From Rhodanobacter lindaniclasticus (GTDB lineage Bacteria; Pseudomonadota; Gammaproteobacteria; Xanthomonadales; Rhodanobacteraceae): 64,000 nt of DNA. This document shows positions 56,155 through 64,000 of the stretch, piece after piece. The stretch is from assembly GCF_004799035.1 (NCBI RefSeq), contig NZ_MWIO01000031.1, forward strand, positions 1 through 64,000. Reading direction: 5' to 3'. A program made the translations under genes and the position numbers. Position 1 is the stretch's first letter. Every line of letters starts with the position of its first letter. The notes beneath the pieces are model-generated. The model was not told the DNA's origin. It worked only from the letters and a program-made list of their open reading frames with translations, and did not search any database.

Positions 56155-59124
56155 TCAACCGCCGGGTTTGTACGGCGCCGGAAAACCGGGGACCGGCAGC
56201 GAGCTGATCGGCACCGGGACGTAAACCGGCGTCGGCGGTGGCGGCGGGTTGCCTTGCACCGTGCCGTCGGTCGTCACGTAGAAGCTGAGCACGCCCTTGT
56301 CGCTGCTCATGGTGGTACCACCCACGCTGATGTTGACGTTGCGCAGGCCGGCATTGGCCGAGGTGGTCACCGTGTAGCCGGTGTCAGGCACCAGATCGGT
56401 GACCACGTGGTAGGCCGACAACGGCTGCACTCCGTAGACGATGCCACCACTGAGCGGGGTACCTGCGGCTCCGCTGCTGCTCACCACCACGCTGTTGCCG
56501 TCGCTGGCGAGCAGTTCCACGCCGACGATGCCACCCTGACTCACCGTCACCGGGCTGGCCGTGGCCACCTTGGCCGCGGTGCCGGACAGATCGAACACCG
56601 TCAGCCACTGCTGGCTGGTCTTGGTGTCGGCCGGGCGCACCTGCACCTGCCACGCCTTGACCGGGTTGTCGCCCGGATACATGCCCACTGTCGTCGTCTT
56701 GGTGCCGGCAGGCAGCACGGTGGTCATCGCTCCCATGTACTTGCCGCTGTAGGTGACGTCGAACCGGTTCTGCCCGGCCGGCGCGCTGCCGGCGGTCGGG
56801 TTGGCCGGGAAATGCCAGGCCATGTACTGATCATAAGTCGCGCTGCCTTCGGTCGTGCGATCGTAGACGACGAAGCGGTTCGGGCGCAGGTAGACGATTT
56901 GCCGCGACCACGCCGACACGGCCGGCCCGGCCGAGAAGCTGCGGTACATGTCCTCCAGGTGGGTGGCCAGCATGTAGACATAGCCGCCGCCTTCCTCGTA
57001 GGCCGACACCTTGGTGCGCACGTTGTCGTCTTCGGTGGTATAGGCGCCCTGGCCGAAACGCTGCGCCACGGAACTGCCGCTCATGCTGCGCACATAGAAG
57101 ACGTTGTACAGCTGGCGGTTGCCCGAGTATGGCGTGCCGTCGAGATCGCCGTAGTTGTCGTTGAAGATCTTGGTTTCGTCGGCATTGCCGCCGGGCTCGT
57201 GCACCAGCCAGCCGCCGGCGTTCACCAGCAACGGCGAGCCCCCGCGCACCAGGGCAAGACTGCCCTGGTCGAAGAACTCGTGCCCGGCGGCGGGGTTGTT
57301 GGTGTAGGGGCCGGCGCGGAACGACATCCAGCTGGCCGCGGTGGTCCAATCCGAGCGCGCCGAGACGGCGTTCATGCCCGGCGCGAAATAGGACAGCGGC
57401 AAGGTGGTCAGCGCCGCCTTCGGCGCATTCGGATCGATCGCCAAGAACTGCAGCCAGGCCGGAGCCTCGCTGTAGCCGCCGGTGGCCTGATCGACCGCCG
57501 CGAGGTACTGGTTGAACACCGCGAGCTTGGGCGATTGCCAGTAGCTCAACGCACCGATGATCTGCTGGAACATGCCGACCGGGGTCGCGCCCGGCGGCGG
57601 TGAAGAGGGATCGCCGTTGGAGTGGTTGTCGTCGCGGTCGTCGAAGTAGACCAGCGACGGCCAGGTGAAATGCATCGAGTAGTCGGCACTGTCCAGCGGG
57701 AAGGTGTACGGCGCGCTGGCATGCAGCAGGTCCTGTCCGGTGGCGGTCTTCACCTCACGCGCGGGCAGGCTCATGTTGAGGATGCTCAGCGGCGCGTAGT
57801 TGCCGTAACCCTCCGGCCAGCCGCCACCGAGCATGTGCAGGCGATAGTACGGCTGCACCCGCGCGCCGAACTGGTTGCTCAGCCAGTCGGTCCACTGCGC
57901 CGGCGCGCTGGGATTCTCGTCATAGGTAGCCAGCGAGATCACCGCCTTGGCGTGAAAGTAACCGGCGTAGTAATTGCCGATGGGATTGCCTTCATAGGCA
58001 AACGCGGCACATCCGCCGGATTTTTCCCAAGCGGCGATCCACGCGTTCGCGGCGGTGTAGATCTGGGTGCGCTGGGACGCGGTCAGCAGGTCGTAGACCC
58101 AGTCGTAGCCCAGGCCGTAACCCACGCCGTAGAAGCGGATGCCGTAGCCGCTGTCGGTGCAGGGATCCCAGCCGTTGCTGCCCGGGTACGGCATCGACAT
58201 CTTCATCAGGATGTCGACCGCCTTGGCGCCATAGGGCGCGGCGGCCGATGCATTGCTGGACTTCAGCACCTGGTAGCACATGCCCTCGGCCAGCAGCGCC
58301 GGCAGATACGATTCACCCTGGTAGCCCGAGCCAAGATTCGGCTTGTCGGGATACTGATTGCCGGTGGGATACTCCACCGTGCCGCCGATGTAGGAATCGC
58401 AGGTGGCTTTCAGCGCGGTCCACTGCGGCGTATTCGCCGCGGCGCGCTGGCGCAGCGCGGTCAGCGCGGAGGAGTCCAGGAGCAGCCGCGGATGCGCCGC
58501 CAGCGTCACGGCTTGCGGCTGCACCGGCACGGCGCTGAACGCGGCTGCCTGCGGCGCGCCCCGCACCGCCGAATCGCGGCCCGTCGGCGTGCCGGCCAGG
58601 CCGGCCGGCACGCCGACCGCATGCCCTGCAGCGGTGCTGTGTGAGGAGACACCGGCGGGCTCCAGCAGCGGCCGCGCACCGGCAACGCGGGTGATCAAGC
58701 GGGGCGTCGCTTCGGTCGTCGTCGCGCGTGGGAGCGCACGCGGCGCTTTCGCCGGCGGTGCCACCGCGGCGGCATCGACCCGGACCACGCGTCGGCGCGA
58801 TGCCGCCGCGACGGTGGCGGGAACCTGGGCGTCAGCGGTATGTCGGAGCTTCTCCGCGGCAAGCGGCGAAGGCTTGGCGGGAGCCGCCGGCCGCCTGGCA
58901 GGCGCCGGCGCGGCGGCCGTCGGGCGGGAAGTCAGCGGTCGCGGTTCGTCATCACGGGCCAGCAACAGCGATACCGCAGTGAACAGCAGCATCAGCACCA
59001 CACCGCCACCGAGCAGCGCGGTACGCCTGCGTTGCGGGCGCAGGGATGACGGGAGGGGCGCGTCACCGCCCCGGGGCGATGCTGCAGGCCTGCCGTTCGG
59101 CGCAATCTGATCGGTACGGGACAT
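56155..59124 (-). CDS. Membrane-anchored heparinase II/III-like polysaccharide lyase
   Basis: A 989-residue protein with a short cytoplasmic N-terminus, one transmembrane helix (about 36-57) and a long Ala/Pro-rich stalk to about residue 210. A large domain follows that starts HPRLLLDSSALTALRQRAA, as in alginate lyase/heparinase II-III enzymes. Later motifs GYGLGYDWVYD, GNPIGNYYAGY, GHEFFDQGSLALV and YDQYMAWHFP fit the alpha/alpha barrel plus beta-sandwich plan. It could cleave the polysaccharide of this locus. The C-terminus is proline-rich (PPPPPTP). ATG 59122-59124 is preferred; the upstream in-frame extension lacks a proper start. The 242 bp before it hold an inverted repeat and possible -10 GATAAT. 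Confidence 0.78.
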   Translation of the reverse strand: MSRTDQIAPNGRPAASPRGGDAPLPSSLRPQRRRTALLGGGVVLMLLFTAVSLLLARDDEPRPLTSRPTAAAPAPARRPAAPAKPSPLAAEKLRHTADAQVPATVAAASRRRVVRVDAAAVAPPAKAPRALPRATTTEATPRLITRVAGARPLLEPAGVSSHSTAAGHAVGVPAGLAGTPTGRDSAVRGAPQAAAFSAVPVQPQAVTLAAHPRLLLDSSALTALRQRAAANTPQWTALKATCDSYIGGTVEYPTGNQYPDKPNLGSGYQGESYLPALLAEGMCYQVLKSSNASAAAPYGAKAVDILMKMSMPYPGSNGWDPCTDSGYGIRFYGVGYGLGYDWVYDLLTASQRTQIYTAANAWIAAWEKSGGCAAFAYEGNPIGNYYAGYFHAKAVISLATYDENPSAPAQWTDWLSNQFGARVQPYYRLHMLGGGWPEGYGNYAPLSILNMSLPAREVKTATGQDLLHASAPYTFPLDSADYSMHFTWPSLVYFDDRDDNHSNGDPSSPPPGATPVGMFQQIIGALSYWQSPKLAVFNQYLAAVDQATGGYSEAPAWLQFLAIDPNAPKAALTTLPLSYFAPGMNAVSARSDWTTAASWMSFRAGPYTNNPAAGHEFFDQGSLALVRGGSPLLVNAGGWLVHEPGGNADETKIFNDNYGDLDGTPYSGNRQLYNVFYVRSMSGSSVAQRFGQGAYTTEDDNVRTKVSAYEEGGGYVYMLATHLEDMYRSFSAGPAVSAWSRQIVYLRPNRFVVYDRTTEGSATYDQYMAWHFPANPTAGSAPAGQNRFDVTYSGKYMGAMTTVLPAGTKTTTVGMYPGDNPVKAWQVQVRPADTKTSQQWLTVFDLSGTAAKVATASPVTVSQGGIVGVELLASDGNSVVVSSSGAAGTPLSGGIVYGVQPLSAYHVVTDLVPDTGYTVTTSANAGLRNVNISVGGTTMSSDKGVLSFYVTTDGTVQGNPPPPPTPVYVPVPISSLPVPGFPAPYKPGG

Positions 59125-59244
59125 GGGGGGAATCCATAGGTAGGCCGATGCCAACGACCCAGCCTCGCCAAACCGGCGGTTCGAGGTGGGTGGCTGATTA
59201 TCCTGAACGCCCCTTGCCCGGAAAGCGTATCACCACACAATGCG

Positions 59245-59274
59245 GCGTCATAGCGGACTTGGCAGCTATGACGC
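59245..59274. promoter_or_regulatory. Perfect 10-bp inverted repeat upstream of the lyase gene
   Basis: Arms GCGTCATAGC (59245-59254) and GCTATGACGC (59265-59274) are perfectly complementary with a 10-bp spacer, so the half-site spacing is two helical turns. It lies about 120 bp before the lyase start, downstream of the sugar transferase stop. It could be an operator or an RNA hairpin. No T-run follows on either strand. Confidence 0.45.
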
Positions 59275-59366
59275 GCCAACCACGCCGCAGGTTCAGGAAG
59301 GGGGTTCGGGCTTGCCGGGCCGACGCGACGGGCGCGCCGGCCGCCGCCCGGGGAGGAAACCGCCGA

Positions 59367-60767
59367 TCAGCGCGCGCCGCGGCGGAACAGCACCACTTCG
59401 ACCGTCTGGAACAGGATCAGCAGGTCGAACAGCAGGTTGTGGTTCTTGACGTAGTACAGGTCGTACTTGAGTTTTTCCTCGGCATCGGCCTCGGACGCGC
59501 CATACGGATAGCGCAGTTGCGCCCAGCCGGCCAGACCGGGCTTGAGGCAATGGCGGAGATCGTAGTAACGGATCTTCTGACCGAGATCGATCACGAATTG
59601 CGGTCGCTCGGGCCGCGGGCCGATGAAGCTCATCTCGCCCTTGAGCACGTTCCACAACTGTGGCAGTTCGTCCAGGCGCACCTTGCGCGTGAAGCGACCC
59701 ACCCGGGTCACCCGGTCGTCATCCTTGTTCGCCCAGCGGGCGATGCCGTCCAGTTCTGCGTCGGTGCGCATGCTGCGAAACTTGATCAGCTGGAACGTCT
59801 TGCCGCGCGCGCCGACGCGTTCCTGCCGGTAGAGGATGGGCTGGCCGGCCCCGGACTCGATGCGGATGGCCAGCGCCACCAGCAGCATCAGCGGCCAGGT
59901 CAGCAGCAGTACCAGCGCGGCGATCAGCAGATCGGAGCAGCGCTTGCTGAATCGGCGCAGCGGAGTGGCATCGAAGCCGCCGGAGAACACCAGCCAGGAA
60001 GGATCGGTCAACGACAGCTGCACGCGGCCGGACTCGCGTTCGAAGAAGGTCGCCAGGTCGGTCACGTCGATGCCGTTCTGGCGGCATTCCAGCAGGTCGC
60101 GCATGGGCAGGCCGCCGCGCCGGTCGTCGACCCCGACCACGATCTCGTCCACCTGGCGGTGCAGCGCCCAGTCCACCAGCGGGCCCTCGGGCGCCACCAG
60201 GAACTCCGGCCTGACCTGCGCCTCCTCCCCCTCTCGCGGCACGAAGCCCACCACGTTGAAGCCGATCCGGTCGGCGTGGCGACGCATGCGCGTCTGGATC
60301 TGCGAGGCGCGCTTGCCCGCCCCCAGGATCAGCACCCGCCGCTGGAACACCACGGCGTCCACCAGGCGCAGGAACACCAGCCGGAACCCCATCATCAAGG
60401 CAAAGGACAGCACCAGCGCGATGGTCAGCACGCCACGGCCGACATAGGCCTGCGGCAGCAGGTAATACATGATGAATACGCCCACGCCACCGAGCACGAA
60501 ACCCACGCTCTGGCGCGCCAACACGCCGAACCAGCTGGTCCGCATGTGCGACTGGTAGTGGCCGAGGGCGACCATCGCCAGCAGCATGATCACGGCGAAC
60601 GCCAGCGAGCGCTCGGGCATGTGGCGGGAGAATTGGGCTAGGTCGGCGGGCTGATTGAAATAGCGCAGGTACATGGCGGCGTTGAGCGAAAAGCCCAGCA
60701 GCACCATGTCCACGGCCGCCAGCAGCAACAGCCAGCGGTTGGCTTTTCGACGCAGAAAGCGAAACAT
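59367..60767 (-). CDS. Initiating sugar transferase (TIGR03013/EpsB-like)
   Basis: A 466-residue protein that should start repeat-unit synthesis by moving a sugar-1-phosphate to undecaprenyl phosphate. Four or five N-terminal helices (to about residue 150) precede a CoA-binding-like domain (RRVLILGAGKRASQIQ). The C-terminal bacterial sugar transferase domain (from about 275) has ILYRQERVGARGKTFQLIKFRSMRTDAE. It continues with VRLDELPQLWNVLKGEMSFIGPRPERPQF. This architecture is that of the exosortase-associated TIGR03013 family. Start ATG 60765-60767 fits GGGGGG six bases earlier; ATG 60773 is the alternative. Confidence 0.92.
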   Translation of the reverse strand: MFRFLRRKANRWLLLLAAVDMVLLGFSLNAAMYLRYFNQPADLAQFSRHMPERSLAFAVIMLLAMVALGHYQSHMRTSWFGVLARQSVGFVLGGVGVFIMYYLLPQAYVGRGVLTIALVLSFALMMGFRLVFLRLVDAVVFQRRVLILGAGKRASQIQTRMRRHADRIGFNVVGFVPREGEEAQVRPEFLVAPEGPLVDWALHRQVDEIVVGVDDRRGGLPMRDLLECRQNGIDVTDLATFFERESGRVQLSLTDPSWLVFSGGFDATPLRRFSKRCSDLLIAALVLLLTWPLMLLVALAIRIESGAGQPILYRQERVGARGKTFQLIKFRSMRTDAELDGIARWANKDDDRVTRVGRFTRKVRLDELPQLWNVLKGEMSFIGPRPERPQFVIDLGQKIRYYDLRHCLKPGLAGWAQLRYPYGASEADAEEKLKYDLYYVKNHNLLFDLLILFQTVEVVLFRRGAR

Positions 60768-60854
60768 CTCCATCCCCCCAACCCTGCCACTCCAGCCAGC
60801 ATGGCGAACCGACGGCGCCGCTTGGCGCGCGCCCCGCCTGGCGGCGGGCATGCA

Positions 60855-60900
60855 CATATACACGAAAACCGTATTCAATACAACCGTATTTGTCACAAAT
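60855..60900 (-). promoter_or_regulatory. Promoter with overlapping palindromes before the initiating sugar transferase
   Basis: On the minus strand, TTGTAT (-35, 60878-60883) and TATATG (-10, 60855-60860) are separated by 17 bp. The palindrome GTATT-C-AATAC (60871-60881) covers the -35 region. The nine-base direct repeat AACCGTATT occurs at 60867-60875 and 60882-60890 (15-bp period). A second perfect palindrome, ATTTGT-C-ACAAAT, lies just upstream (60888-60900) and contains a TGTGA half-site. The arrangement looks like a regulated promoter with operator sites. Confidence 0.55.
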
Positions 60901-60947
60901 CTGAAAGCTGGTGGGCGGTCTGGCGCCAAACATTCCTTCGGTGAGGC

Positions 60948-61688
60948 TCAGACCCACTCCAGGCCGTGCTGGCCGACCAGTTTGCTCCCGACGGGCAGCG
61001 CCACGGCCCCCACCAGACCGGTCGGCAGATCCAGCGGGAGAGCCCGGCACGAAGGCATGTCGGCAGCCGTCGGGGGAGGGGCAACGGGTTCGGTCGCACC
61101 GGCATCGAAGCGCGCCGGGTCCACGCCGAGCCCCACGCCGAAGGCTTTCAACAGCGCCTCCTTGCGCGTCCACAGCACCAACAGCGCGTGCTCGCGCGCA
61201 GCCACGTCCAGCGCCATCACTCGCGTGGCCTCGGCGGGCGTGCAGACAACCTCGGCCATCTCCGCCAGGCGCACCCGCGAGGGCTGCTGCTCGATGTCGA
61301 TGCCGCTGGTTTCATCAGCGCAGATCGACACCGCAGCCCAGTCGCCGGCATGGCTGAGGCTGGTGCTGAGCCCCGTACCGGGCAGGGTCGGTTGTCCCGA
61401 CGGCGTCGCCAACAGCGGAACCGCGGCCGGCGCGACGTCCAGGCACGTGGCAAGCGCGATACGCCAGACCGCATGAGCCAGGACATGGCGGGTACGGTCA
61501 CGGTCGAAACGGAAACGTGCCGCACGCTGGGCTTCGCCGGCATCCAGCACGGCCTGCGCGTGCGTGACCTGCGCCACCAGCGGCGTACACGCGAACACGA
61601 TGGTGCGGCCCTCGTTCCGCGCTGGCGGCGTGAAGCCCGCCTGCGCCAGCGCTGCGTGCACGATGGAGGTGAAGTGACCTGTGTTCAT
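60948..61688 (-). CDS. Sfp-type 4'-phosphopantetheinyl transferase
   Basis: A 246-residue enzyme that attaches phosphopantetheine to carrier domains. The Mg-binding motif GIDIEQ gives D131 and E133. The second signature WTRKEALLKAFGVGL has K176-E177 and K181 at about residues 173-187. Its position at the right edge of the island suggests that it activates the T and ACP domains of the NRPS/PKS proteins. Start ATG 61686-61688. It reads toward the sugar transferase gene. Confidence 0.93.
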   Translation of the reverse strand: MNTGHFTSIVHAALAQAGFTPPARNEGRTIVFACTPLVAQVTHAQAVLDAGEAQRAARFRFDRDRTRHVLAHAVWRIALATCLDVAPAAVPLLATPSGQPTLPGTGLSTSLSHAGDWAAVSICADETSGIDIEQQPSRVRLAEMAEVVCTPAEATRVMALDVAAREHALLVLWTRKEALLKAFGVGLGVDPARFDAGATEPVAPPPTAADMPSCRALPLDLPTGLVGAVALPVGSKLVGQHGLEWV

Positions 61689-61748
61689 GCCTCCCCCGGC
61701 GAACGCGGACGCGTGCAGTGTGGCACCGACGCGTACATTCCGCCGCCC

Positions 61749-61779
61749 GGAAACGAACCGGCCCGCCAGTGGCGGGCCG
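61749..61779 (-). terminator. Intrinsic terminator after ctaE
   Basis: A 9-bp perfect stem (arms 61759-61767 and 61771-61779, three-base loop) is followed on the minus strand by GTTCGTTTCC. The hairpin starts 25 bp after the ctaE stop. It should end the ctaD-ctaE transcript and separate the oxidase operon from the island. Confidence 0.6.
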
Positions 61780-61803
61780 TTGCAACCGAGCGCGGAACGA
61801 CGC

Positions 61804-62691
61804 TCAGAGGATATAGACGAACATGAACAGGCCCAGCCACACCACGTCGACGAAGTGCCAGTACCAGGCCACCGCCTCGAAGCCGAAGTGATGGTCCTTG
61901 CTGAAATGACCTTTCAGCACGCGCAGCCAGATCACTGCCAGCATGATCGTACCCAGCGTCACGTGCAGTCCGTGGAAGCCGGTCAGCATGAAGAAGGTCG
62001 AACCGTAGACGCCGCTGCCCAGGGTCAGGTTGAGCTCGTGGTAGGCCTCGATGTACTCGTGTGCCTGGAAGTACAGGAAGGTGGCGCCCAGCAGCACGGT
62101 CAGGCCGAGGAACAGCAGGATCCGGCCGCGATGCCCTGCACGCAGGGCGTGGTGGGCAATCGTCACGGTGACGCTGGAGGTCAGCAGGATCAGGGTGTTC
62201 AGCAGCGGAAGGCCCCAGGCCGGCACCGTTTCGAACGCGCCGCCGATCTTCGCCGGGCCGTTGCCGCCGTTGGCACCCCAGGCCGCGGTGTAGTCGCTCC
62301 ACAGGAACTGGTGGGTCAGCACGCCATGGCCTTCGCCACCGAGCCACGGTACCGAGAACATGCGGATGTAGAACAGCGCGCCGAAGAACGCGCCGAAGAA
62401 CATCACCTCGGAGAAGATGAACCACATCATCCCCATGCGGAACGAGGTGTCCACCTGCTGGTTGTAGTCGCCGGCCAGCGATTCGCGGATGACCGAACGG
62501 AACCAGCCGAAGAACATCGCCAGCACGCCGACCACGCCGACCACGAAGACCGACTTGCCGAAACCGGTTTCGCCCGGTTCGGCGTTGAGCCAGTGCCCGG
62601 CGCCGAACATGAAGATGAACATGACGACCGCGGCGACGATCGGCCAGTAGCTCTTGGCCGGTACAAAGTAAACGTCGTGTTGCTGACCCAT
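61804..62691 (-). CDS. ctaE: Cytochrome c oxidase subunit III
   Basis: A 295-residue membrane protein with seven helices, the third core subunit of the aa3 oxidase. Signatures include WFIFSEVMFFGAFF, containing the conserved membrane glutamate. LLNTLILLTSSVTVTIAHHA and FYLTGFHGLHV-type sequence (FFMLTGFHGLHVTLG) follow, and the last helix has the typical FEAVAWYWHFVDVVW. It follows ctaD and a 43-codon membrane protein in the same orientation and ends the right-hand oxidase block. Confidence 0.97.
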   Translation of the reverse strand: MGQQHDVYFVPAKSYWPIVAAVVMFIFMFGAGHWLNAEPGETGFGKSVFVVGVVGVLAMFFGWFRSVIRESLAGDYNQQVDTSFRMGMMWFIFSEVMFFGAFFGALFYIRMFSVPWLGGEGHGVLTHQFLWSDYTAAWGANGGNGPAKIGGAFETVPAWGLPLLNTLILLTSSVTVTIAHHALRAGHRGRILLFLGLTVLLGATFLYFQAHEYIEAYHELNLTLGSGVYGSTFFMLTGFHGLHVTLGTIMLAVIWLRVLKGHFSKDHHFGFEAVAWYWHFVDVVWLGLFMFVYIL

Positions 62692-62801
62692 GCTGAGACC
62701 CCGTGGATTTCTCTTGATGACTCTGCCCCGCCATGCCGCTCGGGGACCTGCCTGCCGGTCGTGCCGACCCGGGTGATTGAAGTGGAAAGGTGCTGGCGCG
62801 G

Positions 62802-62933
62802 TTATTTCATCAGCAGTATCTGCAGGAACGCCAGCAGATAGAAGCCGATCACCACCGCGACCAGGATCTTCACCGTGCGGCGCACGCCGCGGCGCTGGTC
62901 CGCGGCATGGATCTCGTCAACCGGCTGTGTCAT
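62802..62933 (-). CDS. 43-residue single-helix membrane protein between ctaD and ctaE
   Basis: A 43-codon reading frame from ATG (62931-62933) to TAA (62802-62804). A hydrophilic, basic N-terminal half (DQRRGVRRT) is followed by a hydrophobic helix (about residues 22-41) ending LLMK. Similarly placed small membrane proteins occur in oxidase operons of related bacteria and are annotated as small assembly proteins or hypothetical. It starts 20 bp after the ctaD stop and 110 bp before ctaE. Its length makes it easy to miss; the position and composition support it. Confidence 0.7.
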   Translation of the reverse strand: MTQPVDEIHAADQRRGVRRTVKILVAVVIGFYLLAFLQILLMK

Positions 62934-62953
62934 TTCCACGGCTTCCCCGCCGA

Positions 62954-64000
62954 TCAGGCGTGCACGTTGCCGTGCGCCAGCTCTTCGTCATGGATCACGG
63001 GCGGCACCGAGAAGGTGTGGTGCGGCGCCGGCGAAGGCACGGTCCACTCCAGCCCCTTGGCGCCTTCCCACACACGATCGGCGGCCTTCTTCTTGGAGAA
63101 GAACGCGCAGTGGATCAGCACGCCAATGAAGATCAGCTGCGAGGCGCCGAACAGGAAACCGCCGATGGAACTGACCATGTTGAAGTTGGCGAAGGCCACG
63201 TTGTAGTCGGGAATGCGACGCGGCATGCCGGCCAGGCCCAGGAAGTGCTGCGGGAAGAACAACACGTTCACCCAGATCACGCTGTTCCAGAAGTGCACCT
63301 TGGCCCAGAACTCGTTGTACATGTTGCCGGTCCATTTCGGCAGCCAGTAATAAGCCGCCGCGATGATGGCGAACAGGGCACCGGTCACCAGCACATAGTG
63401 GAAATGCGCGACCACGAAGAAGGTGTCCTGGTACTGGAAGTCCGCCGGCACCAGGGCCAGCATCAGGCCGGAGAAGCCGCCGATGGTGAACAGGATGATG
63501 AAGGCAATGGCGAACAGCATCGGCGTCTCGAACGTCATCGAGCCGCCCCACATGGTGGCCACCCAGTTGAACACCTTCACGCCGGTGGGCACCGCGATCA
63601 GCATCGTCGCGTACATGAAGAACAGGTCAGCGCCCAGCGGCATGCCCACCGCGAACATGTGGTGCGCCCACACGATGAACGACAGGAACGCGATGCAGGC
63701 CAGCGCGAACACCATCGCCTTGTAGCCGAAGATCGGCTTGCGCGCGAAGGTGGGCACGATCTCCGAGATGATCCCGAATGCCGGCAGGATCATGATGTAG
63801 ACCTCGGGATGGCCGAAGAACCAGAAGATGTGCTGATACAGCACGGGGTCGCCGCCGCCGCCCGGGTTGAAGAAGCTGGTGCCGAAGTACTTGTCGGTCA
63901 GCAGCATGGTCACCGCACCCGCCAGCACCGGCATCACCGCGATCAGCAGGAACGCGGTGATCAGCCAGCTCCACACGAACACCGGCATCTTCAGCAGATC
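62954..64000 (-). CDS. ctaD: Cytochrome c oxidase subunit I, C-terminal part (cut by window edge)
   Basis: The last 348 residues of the catalytic subunit; the start is outside the window. Visible are [18 protein letters not shown] with the copper-B histidine and the linked tyrosine (HPEVY). VWAHHMF holds two more CuB histidines, and [11 protein letters not shown] supplies the heme a3/heme a ligand histidines. It pumps protons while reducing oxygen to water. The C-terminal tail ends [12 protein letters not shown]. Same orientation as ctaE. Confidence 0.97.
   Translation of the reverse strand, partial: DLLKMPVFVWSWLITAFLLIAVMPVLAGAVTMLLTDKYFGTSFFNPGGGGDPVLYQHIFWFFGHPEVYIMILPAFGIISEIVPTFARKPIFGYKAMVFALACIAFLSFIVWAHHMFAVGMPLGADLFFMYATMLIAVPTGVKVFNWVATMWGGSMTFETPMLFAIAFIILFTIGGFSGLMLALVPADFQYQDTFFVVAHFHYVLVTGALFAIIAAAYYWLPKWTGNMYNEFWAKVHFWNSVIWVNVLFFPQHFLGLAGMPRRIPDYNVAFANFNMVSSIGGFLFGASQLIFIGVLIHCAFFSKKKAADRVWEGAKGLEWTVPSPAPHHTFSVPPVIHDEELAHGNVHA

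Overview
The window is GC-rich bacterial DNA. Its flanks are the aa3 cytochrome c oxidase genes of a proteobacterium, and the gene families and their order point to the gammaproteobacterial Xanthomonadales/Rhodanobacteraceae group (Dyella, Rhodanobacter, Luteibacter type). That assignment is an inference from gene content; no rRNA or tRNA gene is present to confirm it.

Left flank (1-9827). The start of an RHS-core protein and a 1944-residue RHS/YD-repeat protein with seven C-terminal fibronectin-like repeats lie next to oxidase biogenesis genes: cyoE (heme O synthase), ctaA (heme A synthase), an SCO-like membrane protein, SURF1 and a small DUF2909-type membrane protein. Right flank (61804-64000). 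This holds the oxidase genes themselves: the C-terminal part of ctaD (subunit I), a 43-residue membrane protein too short for routine gene calling, and ctaE (subunit III). In related bacteria such as Pseudomonas these two blocks are contiguous, so the 52 kb between them looks like one large insertion.

The insertion (9828-61803) is an exopolysaccharide locus combined with a nonribosomal peptide/polyketide assembly line. Its left part has nucleotide-sugar enzymes (UDP-hexuronate epimerase, UDP-HexNAc dehydrogenase, GalE). It also has a plus-strand operon typical of exosortase-A (XrtA)-associated polysaccharide loci: export lipoprotein, Wzz-like chain-length protein, tyrosine-kinase-like ATPase, outer-membrane beta-barrel, two alpha/beta hydrolases and a secreted glycan-active protein. 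The middle has glycosyltransferases, polysaccharide deacetylases, a FemAB/CelD-like acyltransferase, methyltransferases, a Gfo/Idh/MocA-SDR fusion, a PaaK/CapK-like ligase, a Wzx flippase and a Wzy/O-antigen ligase. The right end has a TIGR03013-type initiating sugar transferase, a heparinase-like lyase and a J-domain protein. No exosortase and no PEP-CTERM protein is visible.

The assembly line lies at 38563-52328. Protein 1 is (C remnant)-A-T-KS-AT-ACP-aminotransferase and protein 2 is C-A-T-C-A-T without thioesterase. Read by eye, the A-domain pocket residues suggest Val-like, then Ser, then Gly. With a malonyl-type AT, no ketoreductase and a class III aminotransferase, the predicted chain is a valine-derived beta,gamma-diamino acid joined to Ser-Gly. 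A JmjC/cupin-type dioxygenase, a TIGR04325-like methyltransferase, a secreted unknown protein and an Sfp-type phosphopantetheinyl transferase lie nearby, so the island appears self-sufficient for this pathway. Whether the peptide decorates the polysaccharide or is a separate secreted metabolite cannot be told from sequence; this pairing is the most novel element of the window.

Regulation visible by eye: a near-consensus CRP/Clp-type site upstream of the export operon, overlapping palindromes over the predicted promoter of the initiating sugar transferase, and a candidate promoter before the assembly line. No CRISPR array, insertion sequence, tRNA or rRNA was seen. No gap between genes exceeds 300 bp; the largest are 25235-25503, 28346-28592, 59125-59366, 52329-52570 and 38338-38562.
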